This document shows, one piece after another, positions 24,120 to 31,363 of a stretch of 32,204 nt of DNA. This DNA is from Bacteroidales bacterium (GTDB taxonomy: Bacteria; Bacteroidota; Bacteroidia; Bacteroidales; UBA932), in assembly GCA_030695025.1 (NCBI GenBank), contig JAUYTX010000072.1:1-32204 (forward strand), read 5' to 3'. Under the pieces are notes generated by a model that worked only from the letters and a program-made list of their open reading frames with translations, did not search any database and was not told the DNA's origin. The translations under genes were made by a program, and so were the position numbers. The stretch's first letter is position 1. Each line of letters starts with the position of its first letter.

Positions 24120-24334
24120 TGAACAGTATAGATATTAGCTGCAGTTCGTTAACTGCTCTTAGCTTCGAAGAAAGTTGCAGAATTACAGGTGGTTCCGATG
24201 GATGGGACTACGACATTGCCAATGCTGTTGGCAGGGGAGTTGGATACGGGGTTAAAAAAATGTGGCGCTTGTTTAAGTTTTTATGCAATAATATGAATGA
24301 AATGCAGGAGAACACTCAGGTGATTTACAAGTAA
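24119..24334 (+). CDS. Double-glycine leader peptide 2 (putative partner peptide)
   Basis: Starting at the ATG at 24119 (the frame is open to 24104 but that start lies inside peptide 1) gives 71 residues. The 25-residue leader ends LSFEESCRITGG, so cleavage is predicted after G25. The 46-residue core begins SDGWDYDIANAVGRGVGYG and contains two overlapping GxxxG motifs (G38-G42, G40-G44), then a basic aromatic stretch KKMWRLFKF and a polar tail. One cysteine (C56) remains in the core, so no internal disulphide is possible. A purine-rich site, GGGAGGAGG, inside the end of peptide 1 is a good ribosome-binding site. Coupled translation suggests the two peptides are made in equal amounts. The function is not recognisable from sequence. 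Confidence 0.82.
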   Translation: MNSIDISCSSLTALSFEESCRITGGSDGWDYDIANAVGRGVGYGVKKMWRLFKFLCNNMNEMQENTQVIYK

Positions 24335-24357
24335 TACCGTATTATATTTTGTTATTT

Positions 24358-24391
24358 TTGGGAGTTTTGTAATAGAAAAAAATTATCTTTG
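24358..24391 (+). promoter_or_regulatory. Promoter candidate directly before the TolC-like gene
   Basis: TATCTTTG (24384-24391) is a perfect TAnnTTTG, with TTG at 24358-24360 upstream at a 23-bp spacing. The ATG at 24398 lies only 6 bp after the box, so a transcript from here would be nearly leaderless. Confidence 0.5.
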
Positions 24392-24397
24392 CGCATT

Positions 24398-25717
24398 ATG
24401 AAAATTTATTACAAACTCCCTTTATTACTACTCCTTATCCTACCATCTCTCCTCAGCGGTCAGAAGAGGTGGAGTCTTGAGGAGTGCATCAGGTACGCCT
24501 GGGATAATAACCTGCAAATACAGCAGCAGGAACTTGCGGTAGAACAAAGCGAGAATAATCTTCAACAGGCAAAGATGAACTATATCCCTTCTCTTAATGC
24601 ATCCTTTAGCCATTCCATGAACTGGGGACGTTCGGTGAACCTTCAGACTCTGGAAATTATTGAGAATAAGCTTACCCAAAGCACAAATGCAAATGCGAGG
24701 GCAGGCATAAATCTCTTTGAGGGTTTCACAAAGGGTAACGAGGTTAAAAGCAGGACTCTTCAGAAGGAGATCTCCACAGAAGAGGTAAGTAAAATTAAAA
24801 ACGACATTTCGGTTGAAATTGCCAGGCTATACCTCCAGGTACTTCTTTCGAAAGAGATTGTAAAAACGGCAGATCAGAGCATTCTAAGTGTCGAACAACA
24901 GGTAGAGAGAACCAAAAAAATGGTTGATGCAGGCAGCCTTGCATATAGCTCTTTGCTTGAAATTGAGGCGCAACTCGCTGCTGAGAGAGTGCAGGTTGTT
25001 AATGCCAAAAATCAATTGAAAAGTGTTTTGTTGAGTCTTGTACAACTTCTCGATCTTGAAAACACTAACGATTTTGATATTCAGGATGTTAATGTCGATT
25101 TTATGATTCAGGGCTTTAGCGGAGAGTCTGTTGACAACCTTTATCAACTTTCGCAGTCATTACCTCAGATTATTAGCGCCGAACTCAAGCTTAAGAATTC
25201 TGATATCCAGCTCTCACTGGCTAAAGGAAGAGCATTTCCCGTCCTCTCTTTCTCTGCCGGCTACGGAACATACTACAGCGACAGTCGCGATCAGCCTTTC
25301 ATGGATCAGTTTAATGAAAACAGAAATCCATCTATGGGTTTTGGGCTCAGCATCCCAATTTTCAATAATTCCCAGACAAAAACTGCAATTAAAAATGCTA
25401 AGTTGGGTGTAAGGAGTTCGCAGATCGAGGTCAAAAGCAAAAGACAGATGCTCTACAAAGAGATTCAGCAAGCCAACAATGACGCATTCGCATATTACGA
25501 GCGTTATCTGGCTTCGGAAAGAAATGTTACTGCTATGCAGGAGTCATTCAGATATGTCCAGCAAAAATTTGATGTAGGTGCTCTTAATGCAACTGACTAC
25601 TCTGTTGCGAAAGCAAATCTGTTTAAAGCACAATCTGAGTTTTTCCAATCGAAATATCAGTATGTGTTTCAGCTGAAAATACTCGACTTTTACAAAGGGA
25701 AACCAATATCTCTCTAA
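24398..25717 (+). CDS. TolC-like outer membrane efflux protein
   Basis: This 439-residue protein has a signal peptide (hydrophobic 8-19, likely cut near SGQ at 20-22) and two outer-membrane-efflux-protein repeats. The first starts WSLEECIRYAWDNNLQIQQQELAVEQSENN. The second region includes SLPQIISAELKLKNSDIQLSLAKGR and ends with QQKFDVGALNATDYSVAKANLFKAQSE, a standard TolC-family signature. Trimers of such proteins form the outer-membrane channel of type I secretion and efflux systems. I start at ATG 24398 rather than the TTG at 24389, which falls inside the -7 box. The periplasmic adaptor gene begins 11 bp downstream, so the two are cotranscribed. Position after the exporter and cargo genes suggests it serves peptide export. 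Confidence 0.92.
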   Translation: MKIYYKLPLLLLLILPSLLSGQKRWSLEECIRYAWDNNLQIQQQELAVEQSENNLQQAKMNYIPSLNASFSHSMNWGRSVNLQTLEIIENKLTQSTNANARAGINLFEGFTKGNEVKSRTLQKEISTEEVSKIKNDISVEIARLYLQVLLSKEIVKTADQSILSVEQQVERTKKMVDAGSLAYSSLLEIEAQLAAERVQVVNAKNQLKSVLLSLVQLLDLENTNDFDIQDVNVDFMIQGFSGESVDNLYQLSQSLPQIISAELKLKNSDIQLSLAKGRAFPVLSFSAGYGTYYSDSRDQPFMDQFNENRNPSMGFGLSIPIFNNSQTKTAIKNAKLGVRSSQIEVKSKRQMLYKEIQQANNDAFAYYERYLASERNVTAMQESFRYVQQKFDVGALNATDYSVAKANLFKAQSEFFQSKYQYVFQLKILDFYKGKPISL

Positions 25718-25728
25718 ATTTAACTAAG

Positions 25729-26985
25729 ATGAAAAAGAAAAATATCAAATGGATTATTGCAATTGCATTTGTACTGATAGTAGTTCTTGCTTTTTACGGA
25801 AACAGCAAGAAGAAAAATGTAACAACAGTAACTGTCGAAAAGATCAGCAGAAGAAGCATTGTTGAGGTTATTCCTGCCAATGGTAAAATAAAGCCCGTAG
25901 TTGAGGTTAAAATCAGTCCGGATGTGTCGGGAGAGATTGTTGAACTCAATTTTAAAGAGGGTGATCATATCAAACGTGGTGATCTTATAATTAAGATAAA
26001 GCAGGATGTTTACATCTCAATGCGTGAAAGAGCAGAAGCCTCTCTTAACTCTGTAAAAGCACAGCTTACACAGCTTCAGGCACAGTTTGTACAGATTGAG
26101 CAGAGTTACAACAGGACTAAGACCCTTTATGAAAAAAAGGCCCTGTCCGAGGCTGAATATGAGAGCGCCCGCTCTCAATACCTTATGGCAAAAGAGCAGA
26201 TTAAGGCCGCCGAATTCAACGTCAAATCGTCAAGTGCCGCTCTGAAAGAGGCCGTAGAGAACCTGACAAAAACAGTCATTTATGCTCCTATGGATGGAAT
26301 CATATCCAAGATGAGTGTAGAAAAGGGTGAAAGAGTTGTGGGTACAAGCCAGATGGCAGGAACAGAAATGCTTCGTATTGCCAATTTTGACAACATGGAG
26401 GTTCTGGTTGACGTTAATGAAAATGACATCATCAGAATTAAACAGGGAGACACTGCATCTATTGAGGTTGACGCATATCCAAACAGGAAATTTGCAGGAG
26501 TTGTTACTCAAATTGCCAACTCTGCAAAAAATATCGGATCGGCTATTGAGCAGGTGACAAATTTTGAGGTTAAGATTTATATTCTTCAGGATTCCTATTC
26601 TGACCTCTCTGCTACAGGGCGTAATCCTTTCCGTCCCGGCATGTCTGCATCTGTATCAATTCAGACTGCAAGAAAAGACAGCATTCTCACAATTCCTCTT
26701 CAGGCAATTACTACCAGAACTGACCTTATACCCGACAGTGTTAAAACCAAAATGGGTATCAATGAGTCTATGGAGCAGGTATTTATTGTCAAAGAAGACA
26801 ACACTGTTGAGGTGCGGGAAATTACTACCGGAATTCAGGACCTTGCAAATATTGAGATTCTTACCGGTCTTCAGGATGGTGAATCAATTGTTGTAGGACC
26901 ATTTTCAGCTATAAGCAAGACTCTTAAAAAGGGTACCGCAGTTGCTCCTGAATCTCCTGACAAAGATAAAGGGAAGAAAAAATAA
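25729..26985 (+). CDS. Periplasmic adaptor subunit (MacA/HlyD-like membrane fusion protein)
   Basis: This 418-residue protein has one N-terminal membrane anchor (about 8-24). A split lipoyl-like domain follows, first half PDVSGEIVELNFKEGDHIKRGD and second half VIYAPMDGIISKMSVEKGERV, around a coiled-coil hairpin (about 95-175). Beta-barrel and membrane-proximal domains come next, and a Lys-rich tail ends the protein. The pattern is nearer to MacA than to HlyD. MacA-like adaptors normally work with a MacB permease, but no macB follows; the next gene is tsaB. The only ABC transporter at hand is the C39 exporter upstream, so a tripartite exporter with it and the TolC-like protein is the likely arrangement. 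That pairing is inference. Confidence 0.9.
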   Translation: MKKKNIKWIIAIAFVLIVVLAFYGNSKKKNVTTVTVEKISRRSIVEVIPANGKIKPVVEVKISPDVSGEIVELNFKEGDHIKRGDLIIKIKQDVYISMRERAEASLNSVKAQLTQLQAQFVQIEQSYNRTKTLYEKKALSEAEYESARSQYLMAKEQIKAAEFNVKSSSAALKEAVENLTKTVIYAPMDGIISKMSVEKGERVVGTSQMAGTEMLRIANFDNMEVLVDVNENDIIRIKQGDTASIEVDAYPNRKFAGVVTQIANSAKNIGSAIEQVTNFEVKIYILQDSYSDLSATGRNPFRPGMSASVSIQTARKDSILTIPLQAITTRTDLIPDSVKTKMGINESMEQVFIVKEDNTVEVREITTGIQDLANIEILTGLQDGESIVVGPFSAISKTLKKGTAVAPESPDKDKGKKK

Positions 26986-26997
26986 CCATTCAACTGA

Positions 26998-27705
26998 ATG
27001 AAAAATAGCCCCGTTCTGCTTTTTATTGAGACCAGTACCGAAGTCTGTTCTGTTGCCCTCTCAATGGGTAGTGAGTTAGTGAGCGAAGTTGTGGTAAAAG
27101 AACCAAAAGCCCACGCAAGATTAATTGCACCAATGATTGAGAGTGTTCTGAAAGAGTCGGGTATTGATATTTCAGGAACAGATGCTGTTGTTGTAAGTGA
27201 AGGGCCTGGTTCTTATACCGGTTTAAGGGTTGGTGTCTCAATTGCCAAGGGTTTATGCTATGGGTCAGGCAAACCGCTGATAGCTGTGGGGTCACTTGAT
27301 TTACTTGCAAACATTGCTTCAAAAAAGTACTTTCAGGAGAGCTCTCTCTATAGAATTATCCCAATGATTGATGCCAGACGGATGGAGGTGTATTCTGCTG
27401 TTTATGATAGTAATGCAGTAAGAAAAAGCCCTATTGAGGCCGTTATTGTTGACGAAAACAGCTTCAGGGATATTCTTGACCTGGGCTTAACTCTGTTCTG
27501 TGGAGATGGGACAGAAAAAGTACGTGGCGTAATTAATCATCCAAATGCTCTTTTCACAGATATAAATGCAAGTGCCGGAGGCATGCTTGCTCCGGCACTT
27601 GTTAAATTTCATGAATCTAAATTTGAAGATGTGGCCTATTTTGAGCCTTTCTATCTTAAAGATTTTGTTGCCGGAATATCAAAGAAGAGTCTTCTTGGAT
27701 TATAA
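26998..27705 (+). CDS. tsaB: tRNA threonylcarbamoyladenosine biosynthesis protein TsaB
   Basis: TsaB is the non-catalytic ASKHA-fold partner of TsaD in making t6A at position 37 of tRNAs that read ANN codons. The 235-residue product shows LLFIETSTEVCSVAL at the N-terminus, and the hallmark EGPGSYTGLRVGVSIAKGL (68-86). PMIDARRMEVYSAVY follows near the middle. Length is normal. It follows the adaptor gene after 12 bp, so it may be cotranscribed with the export genes although the functions are unrelated, and it converges on the TlpA-like lipoprotein gene with only 15 bp between stops. Confidence 0.93.
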   Translation: MKNSPVLLFIETSTEVCSVALSMGSELVSEVVVKEPKAHARLIAPMIESVLKESGIDISGTDAVVVSEGPGSYTGLRVGVSIAKGLCYGSGKPLIAVGSLDLLANIASKKYFQESSLYRIIPMIDARRMEVYSAVYDSNAVRKSPIEAVIVDENSFRDILDLGLTLFCGDGTEKVRGVINHPNALFTDINASAGGMLAPALVKFHESKFEDVAYFEPFYLKDFVAGISKKSLLGL

Positions 27706-27720
27706 TTCCCTGGTTGCTAA

Positions 27721-28872
27721 TTACTTCAATAATGTAGCGATTTTTCTCTCCAGCTCTGCATCAAATATATCCTTGGCGGCAATTGTTCCACTTTTGTCAA
27801 TCACATAAATAGTAGGGACCTTTTGAATGTTATAAGTTGATACAGCTACTGAGCCTGAGCCAAAGCCATCACATACACTTATCCATGGAAGGTTTTGTTC
27901 TGCAACTGCTCTTGCCCATGCAGTTTTATCGGTATCAACAGAAACCTGATATATCTCCAGACCACGACTGTTGAATCTGCTGTAGAGGTCAAGCAGATCC
28001 TGATTCATCATTCGCTGATTTGCATCGGTGATGCTCCAAAATGAAAGTATTACAACTTTGCCGGAAAGATCTGAGAGTGAACGCATTTTTGCCTCTCTAT
28101 CTGGTAGTGTAATATCGGGAAAACCTCTCTCTGAGGCGTCAAGAATCTTGTTATTAAAGGCTTCTGTTTGTTCTCTATGCCCAATTTCGTCAAGAAGTCT
28201 TGACAGATATACCGACTTTGGATAGATAGTTTGAAGTGTGTCGTAAACTTTTCTGAAAATAAGTACATCTCTTACATCAGCAAATAGTGGCACATCCGGA
28301 GCAAACCTGTGGTACAGGAGCATTATTCCGGTAATTGATCTTGGGTTTGTGTAGATGTATTTTATTGCTGCCTGTTTCTGCTTTACATAAAGAGATCCAA
28401 GCTGTAAGTTGAACTCCTCTACCCTCTTTGCATCGCTTACAGATTTTGCATCGGTCATAAGGGTGTATAGTGAGTCAAATTTGTGTTGAGATCTGCCCAA
28501 CTCTTTCTCAAGGTTGTTTAGCAGACTACTTTCCGGAGAACCCTCTACAGATGAGTTGATTCCAAGAGTATCGGATGTGATGTTAATCTTGTCACCCGGC
28601 ATTAAAATCATTGAAGCAATTCTGGTGCTTTTGTGGTAGAGATAGTAAAACTCAGGTGTGTCTGAGCTCTTTTTTACCTTGTAAGAAAACTTGCCTCCAC
28701 TTTTAACAACTATTGTGTCAACCTCAATTTGTGTATTTACATCAAGCATCTTAAGGACAAGATTCCCACTTTGCATATCTGTAATTGTGCCCTCTATAAT
28801 CGCTTTTGATGTTTGTTTTGTACATGACATTACCGCGAAGGAGAGCAGAGCTGCAACAAAAAGTTTTCTCAT
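27721..28872 (-). CDS. TlpA/AhpC-like thioredoxin-fold lipoprotein lacking CXXC, with DUF4369-like N-domain
   Basis: This 383-residue protein has a lipoprotein signal (lipobox AVMSC, C17). The N-terminal beta-rich domain (about 25-120, IIEGTITDMQSGNLVLKML) resembles DUF4369. A helical middle part follows, then a thioredoxin-like domain (about 248-383). In this domain the usual FWATWCPPC motif reads FWSITDANQ, so both redox cysteines are missing, while the cis-proline loop KVPTIYVID is kept. Such a domain cannot do disulphide exchange, so it may bind a partner or ligand instead. Bacteroidota carry many DUF4369-TlpA lipoproteins, mostly with CXXC. It is 4 bp downstream of the HIT gene in a minus-strand operon starting at greA. 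Confidence 0.85.
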   Translation of the reverse strand: MRKLFVAALLSFAVMSCTKQTSKAIIEGTITDMQSGNLVLKMLDVNTQIEVDTIVVKSGGKFSYKVKKSSDTPEFYYLYHKSTRIASMILMPGDKINITSDTLGINSSVEGSPESSLLNNLEKELGRSQHKFDSLYTLMTDAKSVSDAKRVEEFNLQLGSLYVKQKQAAIKYIYTNPRSITGIMLLYHRFAPDVPLFADVRDVLIFRKVYDTLQTIYPKSVYLSRLLDEIGHREQTEAFNNKILDASERGFPDITLPDREAKMRSLSDLSGKVVILSFWSITDANQRMMNQDLLDLYSRFNSRGLEIYQVSVDTDKTAWARAVAEQNLPWISVCDGFGSGSVAVSTYNIQKVPTIYVIDKSGTIAAKDIFDAELERKIATLLK

Positions 28873-28876
28873 TATT

Positions 28877-29275
28877 TTATAGTTTGATTTTTGAAGCTAT
28901 GGCAGCTGCAATCTCTTCCATTCTGCCATGTTCGGGTTTGAGTTTTGTTTTTCTGAAATCAAGGTCACTTTCGCTATTGAGGGGAACAAGGTGGATGTGG
29001 GCGTGAGGGACCTCCATCCCTAAAACTGCTACCCCTACCCTTTTGCAGGGAATTGCCTCTTTGATACCTAATGCCACTTTACGTGCAAATCCAAAAAGTG
29101 AGGAAAACTCATCACCTTCAATATCAAAAATATAATCAGTTTCACTTTTCGGGATAACCAGGGTGTGACCTTCGGTTAATGGATTAATATCAAGAAACGC
29201 ATAGAATCTATCGTCTTCCGCCACTTTGTAGGAAGGTATCTCTCCTGCTGCAATTTTTGAAAAAACCGATGACAT
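28877..29275 (-). CDS. HIT family nucleotide hydrolase
   Basis: This 132-residue protein of the histidine triad family has the active site HAHIHLVP (91-98), preceded by FLDINPLTEGHTLVIPK. Family members hydrolyse nucleoside phosphoramidates or dinucleotides; the physiological substrate here is unknown. The ATG at 29275 gives the typical N-terminus MSSVFSKIAAGEIPSYKV and lies 1 bp after the greA stop. An ATG six codons earlier would overlap greA by 17 bp and is less likely. Confidence 0.92.
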   Translation of the reverse strand: MSSVFSKIAAGEIPSYKVAEDDRFYAFLDINPLTEGHTLVIPKSETDYIFDIEGDEFSSLFGFARKVALGIKEAIPCKRVGVAVLGMEVPHAHIHLVPLNSESDLDFRKTKLKPEHGRMEEIAAAIASKIKL

Positions 29276-29276
29276 A

Positions 29277-29750
29277 TTATTTTGAAATTTCAAGAATTTC
29301 GAATTTCAATAATCCGGAAGGGACTTTTACCTCAACTACATCACCCTTCTTTTTCCCAATCAGGGATTTTCCAATTGGAGTAGCAGCCGCCAGCTTGCCT
29401 TCGCGAAGGTTTGCCTCAGTCTCTCCAACCAGTGTGTATTCAACAGTGGTGTTAGTTGTGAGATTTTTCAACTTAACCTTGTTGAGAATCTGAATATGGG
29501 TGGTGTTTATTCTTGATTCATCAATTATTCTGGCATTGGCAATCATATCCTCAAGTTTTGCTATTTTCAGTTCAAGCAAACCCTGAGCCTCTTTGGCCGC
29601 ATCGTATTCTGCGTTCTCAGAAAGATCTCCTTTGTCACGGGCTTCGGCAATCTGTTTTGACATTGACGGACGTTCAACAGAAACCAGCTGATGATGCTCT
29701 GCCTTAAGTTTTTCTAAACCCTCTAAGGTTAAATAATGAGTTTTTGACAT
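29277..29750 (-). CDS. greA: Transcription elongation factor GreA
   Basis: GreA enters the RNA polymerase secondary channel and makes backtracked complexes cleave their RNA. The 157-residue product has the N-terminal coiled coil with the conserved tip EARDKGDLSENAEYDAAKEAQ (36-56) holding the acidic catalytic pair. The C-terminal FKBP-like domain ends TPIGKSLIGKKKGDVVEVKVPSG. Length is normal. It heads a greA-HIT-lipoprotein transcript. A perfect -7 box lies just upstream and the first leader bases form a terminator-like hairpin (29767-29793), which may attenuate expression. Confidence 0.95.
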   Translation of the reverse strand: MSKTHYLTLEGLEKLKAEHHQLVSVERPSMSKQIAEARDKGDLSENAEYDAAKEAQGLLELKIAKLEDMIANARIIDESRINTTHIQILNKVKLKNLTTNTTVEYTLVGETEANLREGKLAAATPIGKSLIGKKKGDVVEVKVPSGLLKFEILEISK

Positions 29751-29754
29751 AATA

Positions 29755-29793
29755 TAGAAAAATTAAAAAGAATCCTGCAGTACAGGACTCTTT
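29755..29793 (-). terminator. Terminator-like hairpin after the ribF group and within the greA leader
   Basis: AAAGAATCCTG (29767-29777) pairs with CAGGACTCTTT (29783-29793) with one mismatch, loop CAGTA. On the minus strand TTTTTAATTTTT follows. It can end transcripts from the upstream genes, and it also falls at the predicted start of the greA message. Confidence 0.7.
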
Positions 29794-29797
29794 GTTA

Positions 29798-29805
29798 CAA
29801 AGTTA
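29798..29805 (-). promoter_or_regulatory. -7 box of the greA promoter
   Basis: TAACTTTG on the minus strand fits TAnnTTTG exactly. It would start transcription at about 29793, the first base of the hairpin. The -33 region has only T runs, so support is moderate. Confidence 0.45.
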
Positions 29806-29829
29806 AAAAATTTAATCTGATAAAAAAAA

Positions 29830-30384
29830 CTATTCGCGGTATTTCGGAGTGGCCAACTCAGAATAAATTATAAATAATCTGGGATCAAAATCCTTCCCGA
29901 ATACTGACACTGGTTTAACATACTCCTGGGTGTAGTTGTGTTCAGAAATTGCCTTGCTGTCATAGATATCACCGGTTACATCAATCTGTTCGCTTTTGGC
30001 TCTTCCTTCCATCATGTTGTTTTGCAGTATTGATTCTCCCTCAATTTTCGGGATAATATCAAGGTGAACTGAGGTTTTGGGAGCTTCGGTTTTATTGATA
30101 ATTGAATCGAATGGGTCTTCTGAGTATAAAGAGTCTGATATTTCGTCAGAATCCTCTTCCTCCATGTCATAAGCATTATAGTGGTCCTCCTCTTCCGGAA
30201 CAACCCCTGCAAAAAGAGATGAAATCTCTCTTCTAAGCTTTTCACGAGGGTCCTCATCAGTGTGCTGCTGAGGTTGAATGCCCATGGCACGGGCTTTTGC
30301 ATTCTCTCTCTTTTTTTTCTCAGAGTATATCTGATATCCAATAATAGCTACCGCTATAAGTATGGTTATAATTGATGAGTCCAT
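29830..30384 (-). CDS. Acidic membrane-anchored hypothetical protein
   Basis: I do not recognise a function for this 184-residue protein. It has one N-terminal transmembrane helix (about 3-19, SSIITILIAVAIIGYQIY) followed by basic residues, so the rest should face the cytoplasm. The middle (about 60-105) is highly acidic and probably disordered (for example EEEDHYNAYDMEEEDSDE). The C-terminus FDPRLFIIYSELATPKYRE resembles a short conserved tail (DxRxxxIYSEIL..KY) seen in several Bacteroidota membrane-anchored proteins. It lies one base after the ribF stop, so it is cotranscribed with ribF and the phosphorylase gene. Confidence 0.75.
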   Translation of the reverse strand: MDSSIITILIAVAIIGYQIYSEKKKRENAKARAMGIQPQQHTDEDPREKLRREISSLFAGVVPEEEDHYNAYDMEEEDSDEISDSLYSEDPFDSIINKTEAPKTSVHLDIIPKIEGESILQNNMMEGRAKSEQIDVTGDIYDSKAISEHNYTQEYVKPVSVFGKDFDPRLFIIYSELATPKYRE

Positions 30385-30385
30385 T

Positions 30386-31363
30386 TTACCTAAGTTTTAT
30401 TCCGTTATCGGGTAAAAATTCAAGGGAGTTCTCCCTGTCTTTGAAGAGTTGTATTTTAAGCTCATCCAAAGATGGGAATTTTTGTTCATTTCTCAATCTT
30501 CCTGTTAGCTCAATTTTAAGAGAGAGTCCGTAAATATCTTCGTCAAAGTCCAGAATATGTGTCTCAATTGTCTTTTCACTGCCAAAGGAGACTGTCGGAC
30601 GGGTACCGATATTTGTTATGCCCCTGTATGTTTTTCCTTGCGCCTCAACCCAAACAGCATAGACTCCGTCTGCCGGAAGTAGCTTAAGTGGTTCGTATAA
30701 TTTAATATTTGCTGTGGGAAACCCGATAGTTCTGCCGATTCTCTGCCCTTCGACAACAACACCCTCCAATCCGTAACGATAGCCCAGCATATAATTTGCC
30801 TGTGATATATTGCCGTTGGATATGCAATCGCGTATTTTGGTAGAGCTTATATTGTTTTTATCTTTTGTTATTACAAGGTTATCTGCCCTGAAGTTGTAAC
30901 TCTCTTTAAAATGGGAATCATCAATATCACTCGACCCGAATTGTTCAACCCTGATTGGGTTAATACCCAGTTTGCGGGCGATTTCAAACATCTGATCCTG
31001 AGTTTGATTAACATCACTTCCAACCCTGTGGTCATATCCTACCACAAGCGTTCGTACAGCATATTTAACCTTTAGATATTTTCTAAAAAACTCCTCGGTA
31101 GTCTGCTTTGCAAAATCTTTATCGAAAGGGAGGACGAATACGTCATCTATTCCCAGAGAGTGCATTAATTTTTGCTTCTCTTCCAGTGAATTGAGCAGTC
31201 TGAATCTGACTGCATCCTGTTGAAGTACGGCTCTGGGGTGGGGCCAAAAGGTGATTACAGCAGATTTACAACCCTTTTCGGAGGCAATCCTGCAAACTTC
31301 ACCTAAAACAGCTCGGTGTCCCCTATGAACACCGTCAAAAAAACCTGTACAAGCTACAACCAT
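30386..31363 (-). CDS. ribF: Bifunctional riboflavin kinase / FAD synthetase
   Basis: RibF phosphorylates riboflavin to FMN and adenylates FMN to FAD. The 325-residue product begins directly with the nucleotidyltransferase motif TGFFDGVHRGH (6-16). It continues with TFWPHPR (39-45), GYDHRVG (109-115) and NNISSTKIRD (170-179). The riboflavin kinase domain follows with EGQRIGRTIGFPTANI (205-220), GVYAVWV and NIGTRPTVSF. About 25 residues (145-169) form a longer-than-usual loop before SSTKIR. The short N-terminus compared with proteobacterial RibF may be real, since an earlier start would reach into the upstream gene. It overlaps the phosphorylase gene by 10 bp. FAD made by this enzyme serves the CrtI-type desaturases and proline dehydrogenase. 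Confidence 0.94.
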   Translation of the reverse strand: MVVACTGFFDGVHRGHRAVLGEVCRIASEKGCKSAVITFWPHPRAVLQQDAVRFRLLNSLEEKQKLMHSLGIDDVFVLPFDKDFAKQTTEEFFRKYLKVKYAVRTLVVGYDHRVGSDVNQTQDQMFEIARKLGINPIRVEQFGSSDIDDSHFKESYNFRADNLVITKDKNNISSTKIRDCISNGNISQANYMLGYRYGLEGVVVEGQRIGRTIGFPTANIKLYEPLKLLPADGVYAVWVEAQGKTYRGITNIGTRPTVSFGSEKTIETHILDFDEDIYGLSLKIELTGRLRNEQKFPSLDELKIQLFKDRENSLEFLPDNGIKLR

